Assembly (NCBI GenBank): GCA_963707135.1
Contig: CAVPOY010000026.1
Coordinates: 1 to 64,000, forward strand
Length of the DNA stretch: 64,000 bases
Reading direction: 5' to 3'
Origin: JBGSTR01 sp963707135
GTDB lineage: Bacteria > Pseudomonadota > Gammaproteobacteria > Chromatiales > Chromatiaceae
This document shows positions 38,056 through 51,279 of the stretch, piece by piece (positions within the stretch are counted from its first letter, which is position 1; the number at the start of each line of letters is the position of its first letter). The translations under genes and the position numbers were made by a program. The notes under the pieces were generated by a model. It was given only the letters and a program-made list of their open reading frames with translations, was not told the origin of the DNA and ran no database searches.

Positions 38056-38597
38056 TTCAGTGCCCCATCCCGATCCTGGGGTTCTGCGGCTACAGCGGCA
38101 GCGGCAAGACCAACCTGCTCTCCCGTCTGATCCCACTGTTGAAGGCGCGCGGCCTGCGGCTGGCGCTGCTCAAGCACGCGCATCACAGCTTCGACGTCGA
38201 CCAGCCTGGAAAGGATAGCTACGAGCTCAGGCGCGCCGGGGCCGACCAGGTGCTGGTGGCGTCGCGAAACCGGTTGGCGATGGTCAAGGAGTGCCGCGGA
38301 CGGACCACCGAGCCCAGGTTAGCGGAGCTCTTGCCCTGCATCGACACCCGGGACCTCGACCTGATCCTGGTCGAGGGCTTCAAGCGCGAGCCGATCCCGA
38401 AAATCGAGGTGTGCCGGCCGTCGCTCGGACGACCCCGGATTCATGATCGGGACCCCCACGTGATCGCGGTCGCGAGCGATATCGCTTTTCAGACCGCCCG
38501 CGTCCTGCCTCGGCTGGACCTGAACGACACCGAGGCCGTGCTCGACTTTGTCGCGGACTGGCTGGAAGGCAGCCCGACTTTCGCGGTTTCGATCTGA
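38052..38597 (+). CDS. mobB: Molybdopterin-guanine dinucleotide biosynthesis protein B
   Basis: The product has 181 residues. It is a GTPase that helps MobA. P-loop: ILGFCGYSGSGKTNLLSRLI. Further: LRLALLKHAHHSFDVDQPGK, DSYELRRAGADQVLVASRNR, LDLILVEGFKREPIPKIEV and VIAVASDI. It is coupled to mobA by overlapping start and stop codons. No molybdoenzyme gene is nearby. Confidence 0.94.
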   Translation: MIQCPIPILGFCGYSGSGKTNLLSRLIPLLKARGLRLALLKHAHHSFDVDQPGKDSYELRRAGADQVLVASRNRLAMVKECRGRTTEPRLAELLPCIDTRDLDLILVEGFKREPIPKIEVCRPSLGRPRIHDRDPHVIAVASDIAFQTARVLPRLDLNDTEAVLDFVADWLEGSPTFAVSI

Positions 38598-38786
38598 CCC
38601 CCGCTCTGATTGGCGGCATTTTCCGCTCGAACTCTTGAATGACAGCCGGCGCGGGCATCATGTACGATCCGCCCTCACCCGAACAGGTCCGGGTCCAATG
38701 CCCCCATCGGGCGGCGACTCAACCCTCTTGTCCGACCTGTGTTTTTTTCGTAACAGCTAGTTAAGAACTATCTCGAGGAGCTGTCC

Positions 38787-39512
38787 ATGTCTCTGATGAA
38801 ACGTTCCCTTGCCGAGCTGATCGGCACCTTCTGGTTAGTACTTGGCGGCTGCGGCGCCGCCGTCTTCGCCGCAGGGGTGCCGGACGTCGGCATCGGCTAC
38901 CTGGGCGTCGCCTTCGCCTTCGGCCTCACGGTGCTGACCATGGCCTATGCCATCGGCCAGATCTCCGGCTGTCATCTCAATCCCGCCGTCTCGGTGGGGC
39001 TGGCCGTGGGCGGTCGCTTCAGCTTCGCGGACTTGCCCGCTTATGTCATCGCCCAGACCATCGGGGCCATCCTCGCGGCCTTTCTGATCCTCTTTATCGC
39101 CAGCGACATGGGGCTTTACAAGGAGGGTCAGGCAACCTTCACGCTGGCCGCCAACAGCCTGGCGGTCAACGGCTACGGCGAACTCTCACCCCAGGGCTAC
39201 GGGATGATGGCCGGCCTGGTGACCGAGATCGTCATGACCGCGATGTTCTTGTTCATCATCCTCGGCGCTACCCACAAACAGGCTCACGCCGTAGCCGGCG
39301 GGCTCGCCATCGGCCTGGCCCTGACCCTGATCCATCTGATCTCGATCCCGGTCACCAATACCTCGGTGAACCCCGCGCGCAGCACCGGCCCAGCCCTGGC
39401 GTTGGCCATGGCCGGCGAGGGCAAGGCGCTGGCGCAGCTGTGGCTGTTCTGGATTGCACCCATCGTCGGGGCGACGATCGCCGGCGTCATCTTCCGGATG
39501 TTCGAGGAGTAG
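38787..39512 (+). CDS. aqpZ: Aquaporin Z-type water channel
   Basis: The inner-membrane channel has 241 residues and six helices. Two NPA motifs are seen: GCHLNPAVSVGLAVGGRF and NTSVNPARSTGPALA. The first helix is SLAELIGTFWLVLGGCGAAV and the last IAPIVGATIAGVIFRMFEE. The narrow selectivity residues (His in helix 5 region IHLISIPVTNTSVNPAR, Arg after the second NPA) fit water-selective AqpZ rather than GlpF. Start ATG 38787, preceded by CGAGGAGCT. Confidence 0.93.
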   Translation: MSLMKRSLAELIGTFWLVLGGCGAAVFAAGVPDVGIGYLGVAFAFGLTVLTMAYAIGQISGCHLNPAVSVGLAVGGRFSFADLPAYVIAQTIGAILAAFLILFIASDMGLYKEGQATFTLAANSLAVNGYGELSPQGYGMMAGLVTEIVMTAMFLFIILGATHKQAHAVAGGLAIGLALTLIHLISIPVTNTSVNPARSTGPALALAMAGEGKALAQLWLFWIAPIVGATIAGVIFRMFEE

Positions 39513-40063
39513 CGACCAACGCCTCGCGTCCAGCCGTGTCGCCCGTGCTTCACGGGCGGCACGAACTTGCTCGTCCCTTTGACGTCGAGTCCGTTCGCGA
39601 CGACCGCGAACCAGGCGTCAGCTGGCGAGACAGCCTGCCATCGAGAATCTCCACGGGCCGTCGCGAAACCAACCCAGCAACAACCCGCATGATCGAGCGA
39701 CCGACACGGCCAACACGCGCCCTAGCCCTGCAACCGGGTTAAGCACAGCTGCTGACTCAGGATGACGCGGCGACCAAGCCGAACGTCGTCGTGACCGGGA
39801 TGACGACGTCCGCATTCACAAAATAAGCGCGCACAACCACGGCTTCGGCGAGCGCCACGGCAGTCTCTAAACGACGCCCGCTCTCGATCGTCGTGGGCAT
39901 TTGCCTGGGCCCATTGACCCGTCGTCCGGCCTGCCCGGCACGCCCGCCTGTTCGTGAGCCACAGGTTCGGCGAGAATGTCCCCGCGCTCCCCGGCGGAAG
40001 CCGGCCGGGGGCGCATGTCCGACCATAGACACCCGTCCGGCGTAACCATCGAGGAGAGATACC
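39513..40063. other. Gene-free region
   Basis: About 550 bp between aqpZ and the HAD phosphatase. Frames here show no conserved pattern, and a long leftward one is only the shadow of the phosphatase gene. GAGGAGAG at 40050 serves the next gene. Nothing else recognised. Confidence 0.5.
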
Positions 40064-41038
40064 ATGCGAGTGCTGCTTGCCCTGCTCGCCGCGATAACAT
40101 TTTCGACGGCCACGGCCGACCCGCTGCCATCATGGAACGACGGTCCCGCCAAACAGGCGATCACAACCTTCGTTACCGACGTGACTAACGCCGGAGGACC
40201 GGATTTCGTCCCTCCGGCCCAGCGCATCGCGGTGTTCGATAACGACGGCACCCTGTGGGTCGAGCAGCCCATGTACACCCAACTGGCCTTTGTGCTCGAC
40301 CGCGTCAAGGCCCTGGCCGCCGAGCACCCGGAGTGGAAGGAGCAGCAGCCGTTCAAGGCCGCGCTCGACGGCGATATGGCCGCGCTGGGAGCGTCGGGCA
40401 TGGAGGGACTGATGGGGCTACTGATGGCGACCCATTCGGGGATGACCAGCGACGAGTTCGCGACCACAGCCTCCGACTGGATCGGCTCGGCCCGTCACCC
40501 GCGCTTCGAACGCCCCTACACCGAGCTGGTCTACCAGCCGATGCTGGAGCTGCTCGATTACCTGCGCGCCAACGGGTTCAAGGCCTTCATCGTCTCCGGC
40601 GGGGGCATCGACTTCATGCGGCCTTGGACGGAGCAAGTCTACGGCATCCCCCCGGAGCAGGTCGTGGGCTCGCAGATTGAGCTGAAGTTCGAGCTGCGCG
40701 ACGGCAAGCCCGTGATCGTGCGGGAACCGAAGGTGGCCTTCATCGACGACAAGGCCGGAAAGCCGGTGGGCATCGAACGCCACATCGGCCGCCGACCCAT
40801 CCTCGCGTTCGGCAACTCCGATGGCGACCTGCAGATGCTCCAATACACCACCGGCGGGCCGGGCCGGCGGCTCGGTCTGCTTCTGCATCACACGGATGCC
40901 GAGCGCGAATATGCCTATGACCGGGAAAGCCACTTCGGCAAACTCGACAAGGCGCTCGATCTGGCCGGCGATGCCGGTTGGGTCGTGGTGTCGATCAAGG
41001 ACGACTGGTCGCAGGTGTTTCCAACCGTCGCACGCTGA
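40064..41038 (+). CDS. Exported HAD-superfamily phosphatase
   Basis: The product has 324 residues. A signal peptide (MRVLLALLAAITFSTATADP) sends it to the periplasm. HAD motif I is IAVFDNDGTLWVEQPMYTQL (nucleophile Asp in DNDGT), motif II is AFIVSGGGIDFMRPW, and motifs III/IV are VAFIDDKAGKPVGIERHIGR and LAFGNSDGDLQMLQYTTGG. The family resembles SerB-like and phosphorylcholine/haloacid phosphatases, but its substrate is unknown. The C-terminal end (LLLHHTDAEREYAYDRESHF, then KDDWSQVFPTV) recurs as a decayed copy at 61484-61640. Confidence 0.88.
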   Translation: MRVLLALLAAITFSTATADPLPSWNDGPAKQAITTFVTDVTNAGGPDFVPPAQRIAVFDNDGTLWVEQPMYTQLAFVLDRVKALAAEHPEWKEQQPFKAALDGDMAALGASGMEGLMGLLMATHSGMTSDEFATTASDWIGSARHPRFERPYTELVYQPMLELLDYLRANGFKAFIVSGGGIDFMRPWTEQVYGIPPEQVVGSQIELKFELRDGKPVIVREPKVAFIDDKAGKPVGIERHIGRRPILAFGNSDGDLQMLQYTTGGPGRRLGLLLHHTDAEREYAYDRESHFGKLDKALDLAGDAGWVVVSIKDDWSQVFPTVAR

Positions 41039-41314
41039 CGTCGGCCAGGCGGCCGCCGGATGCCCGCGGCCGCCCGGGCACGTCATGGGGGAGGTAACGC
41101 GCGGCCACTCCGATGATCGATACTTCACATGTCGATCGGAAGGGTCGGGTGGTCGCCGGTTGACCGGAGAGTTCCGCCCCCGTCTCGCAGGATTGAAGTG
41201 CCCCGGTCTCATGTGACGCGTGGGGGAGATCTCCGGCCGTGCGTTCGACCCTCCGAGAGCGGAAGGTGCGAGCCCGCCACACGTTTTGCGGACGGGCTTC
41301 GCGAGATGATCGCG

Positions 41315-41713
41315 TTACCGGTTCAGGAAATGATCGCGGTCTCGGTCTCGGTCTCGGTCGCGGTCCCTATCGAGGTCTTTGTCTCTTTCTCTGTCGCGGT
41401 CCTGGTCCCGAACGGGATCAGCGGCTGCCCGGCCAGTTCGCGGGCCGGCGCTTGGGCCCGGGCCGGCGCTTGGACCGGGACCAGCGCTCGGACCGGGGCC
41501 AGCGCTGAGGCCAGGCGCCTCGCTGCCGTAGCCGAACCCGCCACCCGAGGACCCACCGGAACCAGAGGAGCCACCACTTCCGCCTCCGCCGCCACCACCT
41601 CCGCCACCACCTCCGCCGCCACCTCCGCCGCCACCTGAGTAAGCGGGCCTCGAGGCCGTGATCAAGGAGAGCCCACTGCCAAGCATCCAGAGGGCAAAAG
41701 TTCGTCTGTTCAT
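41315..41713 (-). CDS. Secreted low-complexity protein (poly-Gly, GPSAGP repeats, Asp-Arg repeats)
   Basis: The product has 132 residues from ATG 41713. The start MNRRTFALWMLGSGLSLITA looks like a signal peptide with a twin-Arg-like NRRTF. It is followed by a run of about 19 glycines, then GSGG/SSG repeats, four tandem GPSAGP units and finally alternating D and R (DRDRDRDRDRD) to the end. No known domain. The DNA has 3-, 6- and 18-bp tandem repeats to match, so length probably varies between strains. It could be a surface or matrix protein; equally, it could be a repeat-generated frame. Its role is unknown. Confidence 0.5.
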   Translation of the reverse strand: MNRRTFALWMLGSGLSLITASRPAYSGGGGGGGGGGGGGGGGGGGSGGSSGSGGSSGGGFGYGSEAPGLSAGPGPSAGPGPSAGPGPSAGPRTGRAAADPVRDQDRDRERDKDLDRDRDRDRDRDRDHFLNR

Positions 41714-41988
41714 TTGAGCCTCCACGATATTTCGGTTCTTGACTACCACGAACCCGTGGGTTGCTGGCTACCCACTCGCATTAAGTCTAGCCCATGGTTT
41801 CGGACCTCTTTCTTGCCAAGGTGCTATTGCGGCTACGGAGCCTCTGTCCAGATGCCTAGCCCGCCGTGTCGGACCGCACGGCAAGGATCTCCGACGCAGG
41901 GTTCCGCCGTTTTCGGCCGCCGCGGATTGCCACCGGGAGCCGCTTCTGGCAGATAATCGCCGGGTAAAAACCGACTGGAGGACCCCCC

Positions 41989-42402
41989 GTGACCACGAAC
42001 AGCGGCCCCCGCCACGGCAAGACCGGAAAACCCATCGACACCGGCAAGCTCGATCGCGTCGTCGCCGATGCGCGCAAGGCGCGCGACGAGCGTGACGCCG
42101 GCTATCGTGAGCAGGCACTGAAGCTTTACCCCTGGGTGTGCGGGCGTTGCGGTCGCAATTTCACCCGCGAGAACCTGCGCGAGCTTACGGTCCATCACAA
42201 GGACATGGACCACGACAACAATCCCCCCGATGGCAGCAACTGGGAGCTGCTCTGTCTCTACTGCCACGACAACGAGCACCAGAAATACGAGGAGCACATC
42301 GCGGCCATCGCGGCCGGGCGCGGGACCGGCAGCGGGGGCTCCGCGAGCCGGACGACGCACAAGGCCTTCGAGGGCCTCGCGGAGCTGCTGAAGAAGGGCT
42401 GA
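41989..42402 (+). CDS. yajD: HNH nuclease family protein, YajD-like
   Basis: The product has 137 residues from GTG 41989, with GGAGG 9 bp upstream. It contains YPWVCGRCGRNFTRENLREL TVHHKDMDHDNNPPDGSNWE LLCLYCHDNEHQKYEE. The CxxC...CxxC zinc ribbon and the HH...N...H catalytic triad of HNH endonucleases are complete. YajD proteins are common in gammaproteobacteria as single genes without known target; the first 40 residues are basic and probably disordered. Confidence 0.88.
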   Translation: MTTNSGPRHGKTGKPIDTGKLDRVVADARKARDERDAGYREQALKLYPWVCGRCGRNFTRENLRELTVHHKDMDHDNNPPDGSNWELLCLYCHDNEHQKYEEHIAAIAAGRGTGSGGSASRTTHKAFEGLAELLKKG

Positions 42403-42480
42403 GGGAGGGGAGCATCCATGCTCCGCACGACGGCGCAAAGTATTTGCGCCTACTTGGCGCGACCGGCATCCCGCGGGCGC

Positions 42481-45400
42481 TCAGATGTCCAGGGTCTCGC
42501 CGCCAGGCTCGACGTCGTTCCTTCGGCGCCACCCGGCGAGGCCCTTTAGCTGGGTTTCCCGCCACAGGACGGGCCTAGAGAAGCCTTCCCAGCCCCAGCG
42601 CAGCCAATCGAGCAGCCGGAACGCGAGCCACAGGGACCAGGCCAGCATAAGTGCCCGATAGGCCAGCATCGGTAGCGACACCACCCAGAATTCGGGCAGG
42701 TTCGGTCCGCCACGGTCCTGGTACCAGCTCAACAGGGCGGCTGACGAGCCGTTGCCCCGGATCTGCATCTCCGGAGCACCGAGCAGGCCCTGTTGCACCG
42801 CGCCGATCAGGGCGCCCAGGGCCGCTATCGTCAGCAGCATCAGCCCGACCTGGGCCAGGTTGTAGCGCCCGCGCGGGGCCTCCTCGCCGAGCCGGCGCCG
42901 CAGCCCCAGCGCGAACAACCAGCCGACGATCAGGATCACGACCCAGACCTCGGACAGGCTGAGCCCGATGCCGAGCAGCAACCAATCGTGGGTGCGCAGC
43001 GGCGTGACGCGGCTGCGTCCGAGAACCAGGGCGAGCACGCCCACCACCAGCAGCACCCCCCAGAAGAGCACCACCGGACCGATCCTGGGCCCGCCCGTGA
43101 ACAGGATCCACCGGTCCTCCGGCATCCGCAGAGACAGGTTCAGGTTCACCGCCGCGGACCCCAGGTCCGGAGTCGACGGGCGATAGTGGAGGCCAAGCGG
43201 ACGAGGCTCTCGCCAGGTCAACGACGCCTGCTGGGACCCCGGCACCAGCGGCAGCTCGATGTCCTCCCCTTGCGCCGGCAACGGCAGATCCCGCCCGTCG
43301 AGCAGGATCCGGGTCGGCTCGGCGCCCGCCGGCAGGGCGATGCGATGGGTGCCACCCTGGGTGCTGCGCAAAGCAATCGTCAGCTCGGCATCGGCGGCAC
43401 GGCGTCCGGGCGCGACCGAGTAGCCGACGCGGTCGACGGTCAACGTCGGCCCCGGCTCACCGGCCGGGCGGGTGAACCGCAGCGTGAGGGTCTCCCCCGG
43501 TCGCGGCCGCCAGGTCGGGAGCCAGCGATCGGCGTCACCCAGCGGATGCACGGCCGGGATGCCCGCGTAGTCCAGATGCCACTGGGGGCTCGGATCGAGG
43601 CGCCACTCCTCGCTCACCCGTGGGTCCTCGCCGGCGGTCAAAACAAGCTCCGAGACCGGCTCCAGCGTCGACGCCCAGCCGGTTTCCCTGGTCCCCGGTG
43701 CCAGGCTCACCAGCAACGCGCCGTCGCGAATCTGGGCATCCGCCGTCTGAACGGACTCGCCGGGCAGCAACGGCACCGGGAGCAGCGCCGGGAATTCCGG
43801 CGCCGACAGCCTCTGGACCCGGCTCTCGACCCGCCAGTCGACACCGACGCGCAGCGTCCGCTCGACCCTGAGCAGCGGCGGCAGCGGGCCCTGGGTCAGC
43901 GTCTCCTCGACACCGCCATCCTGCTCCGAGAGCCGCACCAGCTGGATCTGGTCCCCGGGCCGCCCGGTCCCGTCGAGCCCCTCGATGGACCAGCCGTCGG
44001 CCTGGACGTCCAGGTGCCGGGGTCGCAGCGGTAGCGTGATCTGGATCTGATCGCGCCCCGGCAACGGGCCGGCCAGCTCGACCCGGTGCCGGCCGCGGCC
44101 GAGGGCCACCAGCAACTGGTCGGCCGCGCCGCGACGCAGCTGATCCAGGCGGACGCCGTCGACGCTGACCTCGGTCGGCAGCCAGCCGCCCGGTCCGCCC
44201 GGGACCGGGGCGGCCACCGGGTCGGCCGCATCCAGGGTCAGGACCAGCTCGAGTCGCCGCGGATCGGCCTTCAGGAACAGGGACGACAGCTCGGCGCACT
44301 CGGGCAGGCAGTCCGGCGGCGCCAGCAGGCGGGACCGGAGCTGGTCGAGCATTTCCTGCGTCGGCAGGTCGCCGGCCTCGGCCGGGCTCGGCCCCAGCAT
44401 CGCCCAGGACCCGGCCGCGACCCAGGCGAACAGCAACAGTCCTGCCGCATTGGTCCGGGGCCTCGGCGCGCGGTCGATCAGGCCGGACATTCGCAGCGCC
44501 AGCAACAGCAGCAGCAGGCTGCCCAGCAGGGCCATCGCGAGCCGCATCGCCGGCCGGATCAGCCACAGGCGCGCGGCCTCTCCGCGGTCCGCCGGACCGC
44601 TCCAGCTGAGCTCGAAGCTGCTCCAGCGCCAGTCGGGAACACCGGGACCGGACTGGACTCGGGCGTCCGGGTCGATCTGGTCTATCGGCGGCGGCGCGGG
44701 GGGCGCCGCGGACGGCAGCCCCGTGCCCAGCTTGGCCCGCGCCGCCTCGGGTGCGGCATCAGCCGCCTCGAAGGCGACGTCGGCCTGGGTCATGGCCTCG
44801 CTCATGGTCCTCGGCAGGCCCACGGCGAGACCCGGACCGCCGATCCCCACCCAGGACCGCTCCAGGTGCGGATACAGCCCGTCGCGGACATGCGACACCA
44901 GAAAGGGCAGACCGATCACCAGCAGGGCCAACAGCGTGAGCCGGAAGTACCAGCTGACCAGACCCCGAAGCCGCGCCATCCCGGATCGCTCCGACTGGAC
45001 CGGCAACAGACGCAGCAGGGCCGCGCCGGCCAGCAGATTTAGCCACACCAGCCTCGGCGCCCCGGGGACCTGCCAGGTCAACCCCAGGGCCAGCAGGGCC
45101 AGGACCCCCCAGCCAAGCCCCCAGAGCCGTGAAACACCGAGCGCCAGGATCAGCACCAGGAACAGGTCGAGCAGGGTCCAGCGCGCGACCCAGCTGTCCG
45201 GTAGGTTGTCGACCCCGGAGGCGGCGAACAGGTCCCAACCCGGCGGCAGATTCAGCTGCGAGCGCACCGCGTCAAAGTCCAGCGCCCAGCCGGAGGCCGG
45301 AACGTGCGCGGGGTCGACGGCGAGCCGGCTATCCGCAACCAGATCGAGCCTGCCACGGCGCACCTCGACACCGGGATTGGCGTTCGGATCGAGCCGGGTG

Positions 45401-46584
45401 ATCAGACGCGGCTGACCGTCGATCCTGACCTGCCCGAGCTCGAGCCCTGGAGCCGCCTCCAGGCGCCAGCTCCGTGTCAGCTGGCCCCCTATCCTGTCCT
45501 GGACGCTGTAGCCGCCCCCGTCCGAGTCCAGCCACAGCGCGCGCGAGAGCTGCAGCCGGTCCGGCGCCGGGTCCGGGTCCCCACGGCGCTGCTCGACCAG
45601 GTCCACGGTCGCCGCGGGACCGACCCGGTAAACGGGCAGCCGGAACCAGCCTGCCGGGATCCCGGTCTGGCGCGGGTCGATGGGCTCGAGGCCCTCGACC
45701 TCGACCTGGCGCAGGTCCGGGTGCGACCTGAATGCCCAGACCTCGTCCCTCGGCCAGGGCGGCGCGAGAGTCCCGCGGCCAAGCGCCGTCACCAGTCCGG
45801 CGTGATATTCCGCGAGCTCGACGACCCAGTGACCCGGGCGCACCTGCAGGTGCAGGGTGCCGTCCGGGTCCAGTCGCGACGGCAGGGGGGTTTCGACCCG
45901 CAGGGGGGTCCCTCCGGGGAGCAGCGCCGGCCCGATTCTGATCTGACGTGCACGCCCGGCGACGTCGAGCTCGAGGCGCGTCGTCACCTGCAGCGGCAGA
46001 TCGTCGTCGACCAGCCGATAGACGACGAGGCCCAGGCGGTCGCCATCGGTTGCCCCCTCGGCGGGATCCCGGTCGCCGATCCAGAGCCGGCCGCCCGACT
46101 CGACACGAGGCTCGGCCACCGGACTCCCGTCGAGGACCAACGAGACCAGCCCCGTCTCGGGCGAGACCGCCAGCGCGTCGGGACGCGTGGCCCAGCGGAA
46201 GCGCCCGCTCAACGCATGGCTTCCGGGTTCCAGCCGGACGGCCGGTTGGCCCTCGCGCGACACGACCGGCACCGGCCGGTCGCCGTCGTGGACGTCGAGC
46301 GGCCAGCTATCCCCGTTGCCGGGCAGCGGTACCCAGGCCTCGGCGAACAGCTGCCACTGTTGAGCGAAAAGACCGCCTTTCCGATCCAGATCCAGGTAGA
46401 GCTGACCTGGCCAGGCGCAGAGCCGGGCCCCGTCGCCCTGGGCGATCGGACATTCGCGCCAGTCCTGCTTGTCGAGCACCCATGGGACCCAGACCTCGAG
46501 CGGCTCCGGGACATGGGGAACGGGACCGGCGTGCGACGCCGCAACCAGTGCCCATAGCAGCAGAAAGGCGGACGGTCGGGACAT
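42481..46584 (-). CDS. Very large multi-domain membrane protein of unknown function
   Basis: The product has 1367 residues from ATG 46584 and is intact. A signal peptide (residues 1-20) precedes a long beta-rich periplasmic region to about residue 455. Hydrophobic clusters follow near 460-580 (WTLLDLFLVLILALGVSRLW, LTLLALLVIGLPFLVSHVR) and 680-735. Another beta-rich region rich in Pro, Gly and Asp runs from about 760 to 1160. The end has at least four helices (about 1170-1330). I recognise no catalytic motif. It is divergent from mfd with about 140 bp between them. It may be an inner-membrane protein with two periplasmic sensor or binding domains; that is a guess from topology. Confidence 0.75.
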   Translation of the reverse strand: MSRPSAFLLLWALVAASHAGPVPHVPEPLEVWVPWVLDKQDWRECPIAQGDGARLCAWPGQLYLDLDRKGGLFAQQWQLFAEAWVPLPGNGDSWPLDVHDGDRPVPVVSREGQPAVRLEPGSHALSGRFRWATRPDALAVSPETGLVSLVLDGSPVAEPRVESGGRLWIGDRDPAEGATDGDRLGLVVYRLVDDDLPLQVTTRLELDVAGRARQIRIGPALLPGGTPLRVETPLPSRLDPDGTLHLQVRPGHWVVELAEYHAGLVTALGRGTLAPPWPRDEVWAFRSHPDLRQVEVEGLEPIDPRQTGIPAGWFRLPVYRVGPAATVDLVEQRRGDPDPAPDRLQLSRALWLDSDGGGYSVQDRIGGQLTRSWRLEAAPGLELGQVRIDGQPRLITRLDPNANPGVEVRRGRLDLVADSRLAVDPAHVPASGWALDFDAVRSQLNLPPGWDLFAASGVDNLPDSWVARWTLLDLFLVLILALGVSRLWGLGWGVLALLALGLTWQVPGAPRLVWLNLLAGAALLRLLPVQSERSGMARLRGLVSWYFRLTLLALLVIGLPFLVSHVRDGLYPHLERSWVGIGGPGLAVGLPRTMSEAMTQADVAFEAADAAPEAARAKLGTGLPSAAPPAPPPIDQIDPDARVQSGPGVPDWRWSSFELSWSGPADRGEAARLWLIRPAMRLAMALLGSLLLLLLALRMSGLIDRAPRPRTNAAGLLLFAWVAAGSWAMLGPSPAEAGDLPTQEMLDQLRSRLLAPPDCLPECAELSSLFLKADPRRLELVLTLDAADPVAAPVPGGPGGWLPTEVSVDGVRLDQLRRGAADQLLVALGRGRHRVELAGPLPGRDQIQITLPLRPRHLDVQADGWSIEGLDGTGRPGDQIQLVRLSEQDGGVEETLTQGPLPPLLRVERTLRVGVDWRVESRVQRLSAPEFPALLPVPLLPGESVQTADAQIRDGALLVSLAPGTRETGWASTLEPVSELVLTAGEDPRVSEEWRLDPSPQWHLDYAGIPAVHPLGDADRWLPTWRPRPGETLTLRFTRPAGEPGPTLTVDRVGYSVAPGRRAADAELTIALRSTQGGTHRIALPAGAEPTRILLDGRDLPLPAQGEDIELPLVPGSQQASLTWREPRPLGLHYRPSTPDLGSAAVNLNLSLRMPEDRWILFTGGPRIGPVVLFWGVLLVVGVLALVLGRSRVTPLRTHDWLLLGIGLSLSEVWVVILIVGWLFALGLRRRLGEEAPRGRYNLAQVGLMLLTIAALGALIGAVQQGLLGAPEMQIRGNGSSAALLSWYQDRGGPNLPEFWVVSLPMLAYRALMLAWSLWLAFRLLDWLRWGWEGFSRPVLWRETQLKGLAGWRRRNDVEPGGETLDI

Positions 46585-46724
46585 ACGGGGTTCCTCGCGA
46601 ATAGGCTGCTCGGGCCGCGAACCGGCGGCTCTGACCAGTGTAGCGGGGCCGCCCCCGTCCTGCAGCGCGACCGTTGCTGTGCGAGAATCGCGGCCCTGTC
46701 GCAGGCTCCCGAGGAATCCAGCCG

Positions 46725-50207
<3,483 letters not shown>

Positions 50208-50221
50208 CGGGCCGCCCCTGC

Positions 50222-51232
50222 TCAATCAAACCCGTTCGGGTTCTCGGACTGCCAGCGCCAGGCGTCGCGAACCATATCGTCGAGCCCTAACTCGGCCCGC
50301 CATCCCAGCGCGTCCAGCGCCGCGGCCGGATCCGCGTAACAGCTGGCGATGTCGCCGGCTCGGCGCTCGACGATCTCGTAGGGAACGGGCCGGCCGCTCG
50401 CCTCCGCGAACGCGGCCACCATTTCGAGCACGCTGTAGCCGCACCCGGTGCCGAGGTTGTAGACCACGACGCCAGGATCGGATGCGAGCTTCTGCAGGGC
50501 CGCCAGGTGCCCGCGGGCCAGGTCCACCACATGGATGTAGTCCCGGACGCCGGTGCCGTCGGGCGTCGGATAGTCGTTGCCGAACACGCGGAGCTTCGGA
50601 AGCCTGCCGATCGCGACCTGCGCGATATAGGGCATCAGATTGTTCGGAATACCGTTCGGGTCCTCGCCGATACGCCCGCTCGGGTGGGCGCCGACCGGAT
50701 TGAAGTAGCGCAGCAGCGCGACGTTCCAGGTCGGGTCGGATACGTTGAGGTCGCGCAGGATCTCTTCGATAAAGAGCTTCGAGCGGCCGTAGGGGTTGGT
50801 CGCGGACGTCGGGAAGTGCTCCCGGATCGGCACCGTGGCCGGGTCGCCATAGACGGTCGCGGACGAGCTGAAGACGATGTTCCTGACCCCGGCCTCGGCC
50901 ATGGCCTCGCACAGGGTGATGGTGCCGCCGATGTTGTTGTCGTAGTAGGCGAGCGGCATCTGGACCGACTCGCCAACGGCCTTGAGCCCCGCGAAGTGGA
51001 CCACGGCGTCGAAAGCCCGATCGGCGAAAATCCGGTCAAGCGCCGCTCGGTCGCGAATATCCGCCTTGACGAAGTCGATCTCCTTACCGGTGAGGGCCTG
51101 CACCCGCCGCAGGGCCTCCTCCTTGCTGTTGCTCAGATTATCGACGACAGTGACCCGATAACCCGCCTCCAGCATCTCCAGGCAGGTGTGGCTGCCGATG
51201 AACCCCGCGCCGCCCGTGACCAGGACCCGCAT
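50222..51232 (-). CDS. galE: UDP-glucose 4-epimerase
   Basis: The enzyme has 336 residues. It interconverts UDP-glucose and UDP-galactose (and possibly the GlcNAc forms). NAD-binding: MRVLVTGGAGFIGSHTCLEM. Catalytic: NIVFSSSATVYGDPATVPI and TNPYGRSKLFIEEILRDL (YxxxK). FNPVGAHPSGRIGEDPNGIP NNLMPYIAQVAIG is a GalE signature. Start is ATG 51232. It lies convergent to mfd and downstream of ygfX. It can feed the glycosyltransferases at 12-20 kb. Confidence 0.95.
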   Translation of the reverse strand: MRVLVTGGAGFIGSHTCLEMLEAGYRVTVVDNLSNSKEEALRRVQALTGKEIDFVKADIRDRAALDRIFADRAFDAVVHFAGLKAVGESVQMPLAYYDNNIGGTITLCEAMAEAGVRNIVFSSSATVYGDPATVPIREHFPTSATNPYGRSKLFIEEILRDLNVSDPTWNVALLRYFNPVGAHPSGRIGEDPNGIPNNLMPYIAQVAIGRLPKLRVFGNDYPTPDGTGVRDYIHVVDLARGHLAALQKLASDPGVVVYNLGTGCGYSVLEMVAAFAEASGRPVPYEIVERRAGDIASCYADPAAALDALGWRAELGLDDMVRDAWRWQSENPNGFD

Positions 51233-51279
51233 CTCCGACTCCTTCACCAAGACAAGATCGAGCCGCCAGTGTAGCGGAT

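Noticed and set aside
39757..40467. 236-residue minus-strand frame
   Set aside because: Mostly antisense to the HAD phosphatase and its leader; no motif.
41340..41640. Regular short repeats resembling an array
   Set aside because: They are coding tandem repeats of 3-18 bp without unique spacers, not a CRISPR.
42793..44034. 413-residue plus-strand open frame
   Set aside because: Shadow of the large membrane protein gene in GC-rich DNA; its composition (Arg, Gln, Gly, Pro) has no fold-like pattern.
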